From Acidimicrobiia bacterium (GTDB lineage: Bacteria > Actinomycetota > Acidimicrobiia > Spongiisociales > ZC4RG35): 64,000 bases of DNA. A program made the position numbers and the translations under genes. The number at the start of each line of letters is the position of its first letter. The first letter of the stretch is position 1. The notes under the pieces were generated by a model. That model was not told the origin of the DNA. It searched no databases and was given only the letters and a program-made list of their open reading frames with translations. The stretch is taken from contig BPGJ01000001.1 in NCBI GenBank assembly GCA_026002975.1, forward strand, positions 248,001-312,000, written 5' to 3'. Below are positions 61,616 through 64,000 of the stretch, in pieces.

Positions 61616-64000
61616 TTGGCAGCCTGTGCGGGGTGCGGAACCCCTGCATCAACCGGGCAACGCTTCTGTGGGCATTGCGGCGCGCCCCTGACCGCGATCT
61701 GTGGCTCCTGCGGAACGTCGAACCCTCCCGATCACCGGTTTTGCGGCTCCTGCGGCGAGCCCATGGCGGCCGAGCAGCCGCCCTCGAAGACGGAGCGTCG
61801 GGGTCGTCACGGTCATGTTCGTCGACCTGGTCGGTTTCACCTCCTTCTCCGAGTCCCGGGAACTGGTGGAGCGGGTTGCCGTGTTGGGAGCGACCGCGGC
61901 CGTCCCCGACTCGACGGCCCGGGTCGGAGTCATGACCGGGGAGGTGGCGGTGGGGCCGGGAGGCAACCAGATGGGGCTCCTCCTGGGCGACTTGGTGAAC
62001 TCGGCTTCCCGGCTGCAGGCCCAGGCTCCCGCGGGAGGGGTCCTGGTCGACGAGGCGACCGCCCGACTCGTCGACTCGGCGATCGAGATGGATCCCCCGT
62101 CGACTCATCGGGTGAAGGGACGGGCCGAGCCTCTGATAGGTCGTCGAGCGATCCGGGTGAAGGCGGGTAGGGGTGGACGGGGCAGGTCCGAGATCCTCAA
62201 CCCCCCGTTCGTCGGTCGTACGGCCGAGCTTCGACTACTGAAGGACGCTCTCGAGGCCACCGGTGCCGAACGGCGAGCTCGGCTGGTGTCGATCGTGGGC
62301 CAGCCGGGGGTGGGGAAGAGCAGGCTGATCGACGAGCTGGCCCACTACGCCGACGGTCTGGTGGAGGACGTCTACTGGCACGAGGGCCGATCCCCCGCCT
62401 ACGGGGACGGCCGACCGCTGTGGGCCCTGGGCGAGATGATCCGGGCCCGGTGCGGGCTGCAAGAGACCGACGGCCGGAAGGTGACCGAAGCACGGCTGGC
62501 CGAGACGGTGGCCCGGTTCGTCACCGACGGTGACGACCGCTGGGTGTCCGAACGGCTGGGAGTCCTCTTGGGTTCCGGGCAGCCGACAGGAGGCGAGCGG
62601 GCCGAGCTGTTCGCGGCGGCCCGACTGTTCTTCCAGAGCATCGCCACGCTGGGCACCACGGTGCTGGTGTTCGAAGACCTCCACTGGGCCGACCCTGGTC
62701 TCCTCGAGTTCATAGAGGAGCTGGTGGACTGGTCGGTCGACCACCCGGTGATGGTGGTGACGTTGGCGAGACCCGACCTGTTGGACCGGCGGCCCGAGTT
62801 CGGGCCGTCCCGGCTTCACGTCCGTGTATCTCGGACCGCTGTCCGACCGGGAGATGACCGAGATCGTGACCTCCACCGTCGTCGGCATGCCCGACGAGGC
62901 CGTGTCGACCATCGTCGAGGCGGCCGGAGGTGTGCCCCTGTTCGCGGTGGAGATGCTCCGGTCGCTGGTGGCCGACGGGAGGCTGGTGATCACTGGGGAC
63001 GTCGCGGTGATCGACGGGCAGCTGGGATCCATCGAAGTGCCCACGTCGGTGCAGGCCGTGATCGGAGCCCGCCTCGACCGACTACCCGACTCGGAGCGCG
63101 AACTAATCCGTCACGCGTCGGTGCTGGGCCAGTCCTTCACCCTGGAGGGTCTGGCAGAGGTGGCCGAACTCCCGGCCGACAAGGTCGAACGGTTGCTGGG
63201 AGCGCTGGTTCGCCACGAGATCCTGCAACTGAACCGCGATCCTCGGTCGCCGGAACGTGGCCAGTACCGGTGGGTGCAAGGGGTGCTGCGGGAGGTGGCC
63301 TACGGTCGGATCTCACTGGAGGATCGCAGCCGTCTTCACCTGCGAGTAGCCCGGCATTTCCGGGGGCTGGAGGATCCGGAACTGGCCCCGATCGCCGCCT
63401 CCCACTACGTGTCTGCGCTCCGTCACACCACGGGACCCGACACCGAGATCCGCTCCGAGATGATGGCCACACTCGCCGAGGCCATCGAGAGGGCTCGGGC
63501 GGTCCACGCCTACGAACAGGTCCTCTCGCTGGTGGACACCGCCATCGAGGTGGTGGAGGAGACCGAGCCCGACGTCGCCGCGGCCTTGCACGAGGCCGCT
63601 GCCTCGGCCGCCGTGTCTCTCGGTCGGATCGACGAGGCCGACCGTCACGTCGAGGCCCTCCGTCGCCTGGCCCAGACCCGAGCCCAACTCGTTCACCGGT
63701 CGGTCGCCCTGGCAGGGTGGGTGGCGAACGTGGGTCAGCGGTCCGCCGCGGGGATCGAGCTGATGGAGCCGCACCTCGAGAGGTGGCCGGACCTCTCCTC
63801 CGACCCCGACCTGGCACGCATAGCGGTCTACCTCGCCCGGCGGCCACCCGGGAGGCTTTCGAGGAGGCCAAACGGGTGGGCGACCGGGGGTACGCCATGT
63901 TCGTGGCGGCCAACCTGGCCGAGGCGTTGGCTCTCTGGGAGCTGCGGTTGGATGAGGCCAGCCGGGTGCTGGACGATGCGGTGTTCCGAAGCCCCACCCC
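61616..64000 (+). pseudogene. Zinc-ribbon/adenylate cyclase-like/AAA/TPR regulator, frameshifted, runs off the edge
   Basis: The order is a double zinc ribbon (CAGCGTPASTGQRFCGHCG; CGSCGTSNPPDHRFCGSCG), a class III cyclase domain, an AAA ATPase (VGQPGVGKSRLIDEL, VLVFEDLHWADP) and TPR-like helices. The cyclase jumps from DLVGFTSFSESR to LVERVAVLGATAAV, losing about 55-60 residues with the second catalytic Asp and usual core, so it cannot cyclise as written. Frame breaks occur in GGGG 61800-61803, near 62810 (CCC) and near 63840. TTG 61616 has AAGGAG five nt upstream. Without the indels the protein exceeds 790 residues. Confidence 0.75.

Overview
The window is a densely packed, very GC-rich stretch of a bacterial chromosome that reads as Actinomycetota. 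The clues are a clpS-DUF2017 pair, an XRE regulator next to a gene like heparin-binding hemagglutinin, a PPOX-fold protein of the F420-dependent type, a TIGR03084 protein, and many genes whose start codon lies 6-7 nt after a TAnnnT -10 box, so their mRNAs should be leaderless. An uncultured or little-studied lineage such as Acidimicrobiia would fit, but rank below phylum is a guess. No rRNA, tRNA, IS element, prophage or CRISPR was seen. Gaps between genes are all under about 220 bp.

Layout. 0-4.8 kb: aromatic amino acid genes (tyrA, DAHP synthase), a VIT-like transporter, an XRE regulator plus hbhA-like gene, and a DUF4332 gene. 4.2-14 kb (minus strand): a form II carbon monoxide dehydrogenase-like cluster (coxS-L-M, MoxR ATPase, VWA protein, XdhC, MocA) with two unexpected genes inside it, an exported M15 peptidase and a bacterial eRF1-like protein. 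14-27 kb: RNA methyltransferase, DUF2017, clpS, a CpaE-like protein, pheA, an EtfD-like Fe-S membrane reductase, proline dehydrogenase and proC, uridine kinase, DUF4388, an HhH-GPD protein, trpB2, a universal stress protein and HU. 27-45 kb: a HerA-like ATPase, an acyl-CoA block (thiolase, CoA transferase, SDRs, biotin-dependent carboxylase), two CNNM/CorC proteins, and a 3-phosphoglycerate dehydrogenase joined in frame to a free-serine kinase domain. 45-53.7 kb: metY, hydrolase and metX with a SAM-I riboswitch, a divergent HisA homologue, an AP-endonuclease IV/LigD-polymerase fusion and pruA. 53.7-64 kb: a CPH-type copper ATPase, a PD-(D/E)XK-like protein, a stand-alone LigD-type ligase, a cobalamin adenosyltransferase, an exported propeller protein, P450, PPOX protein, DUF2277 and the start of a zinc-ribbon/cyclase/AAA/TPR regulator.

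How the genes relate. The cox genes together encode structure, cofactor insertion and maturation of a molybdenum hydroxylase. ProC, PRODH and PruA form both arms of proline metabolism. MetX and MetY form homocysteine from homoserine under SAM control. The polymerase fusion and separate ligase look like a dispersed end-joining system, although Ku is not in the window.

Caution. At least seven conserved genes (M15 peptidase, proC, CoA transferase, serA fusion, propeller protein, cyclase regulator, hbhA tail) carry small indels that break the frame. Several sit in runs of three or four G or C. Because proC and serA should be needed, base-calling or assembly error is as likely as real decay.
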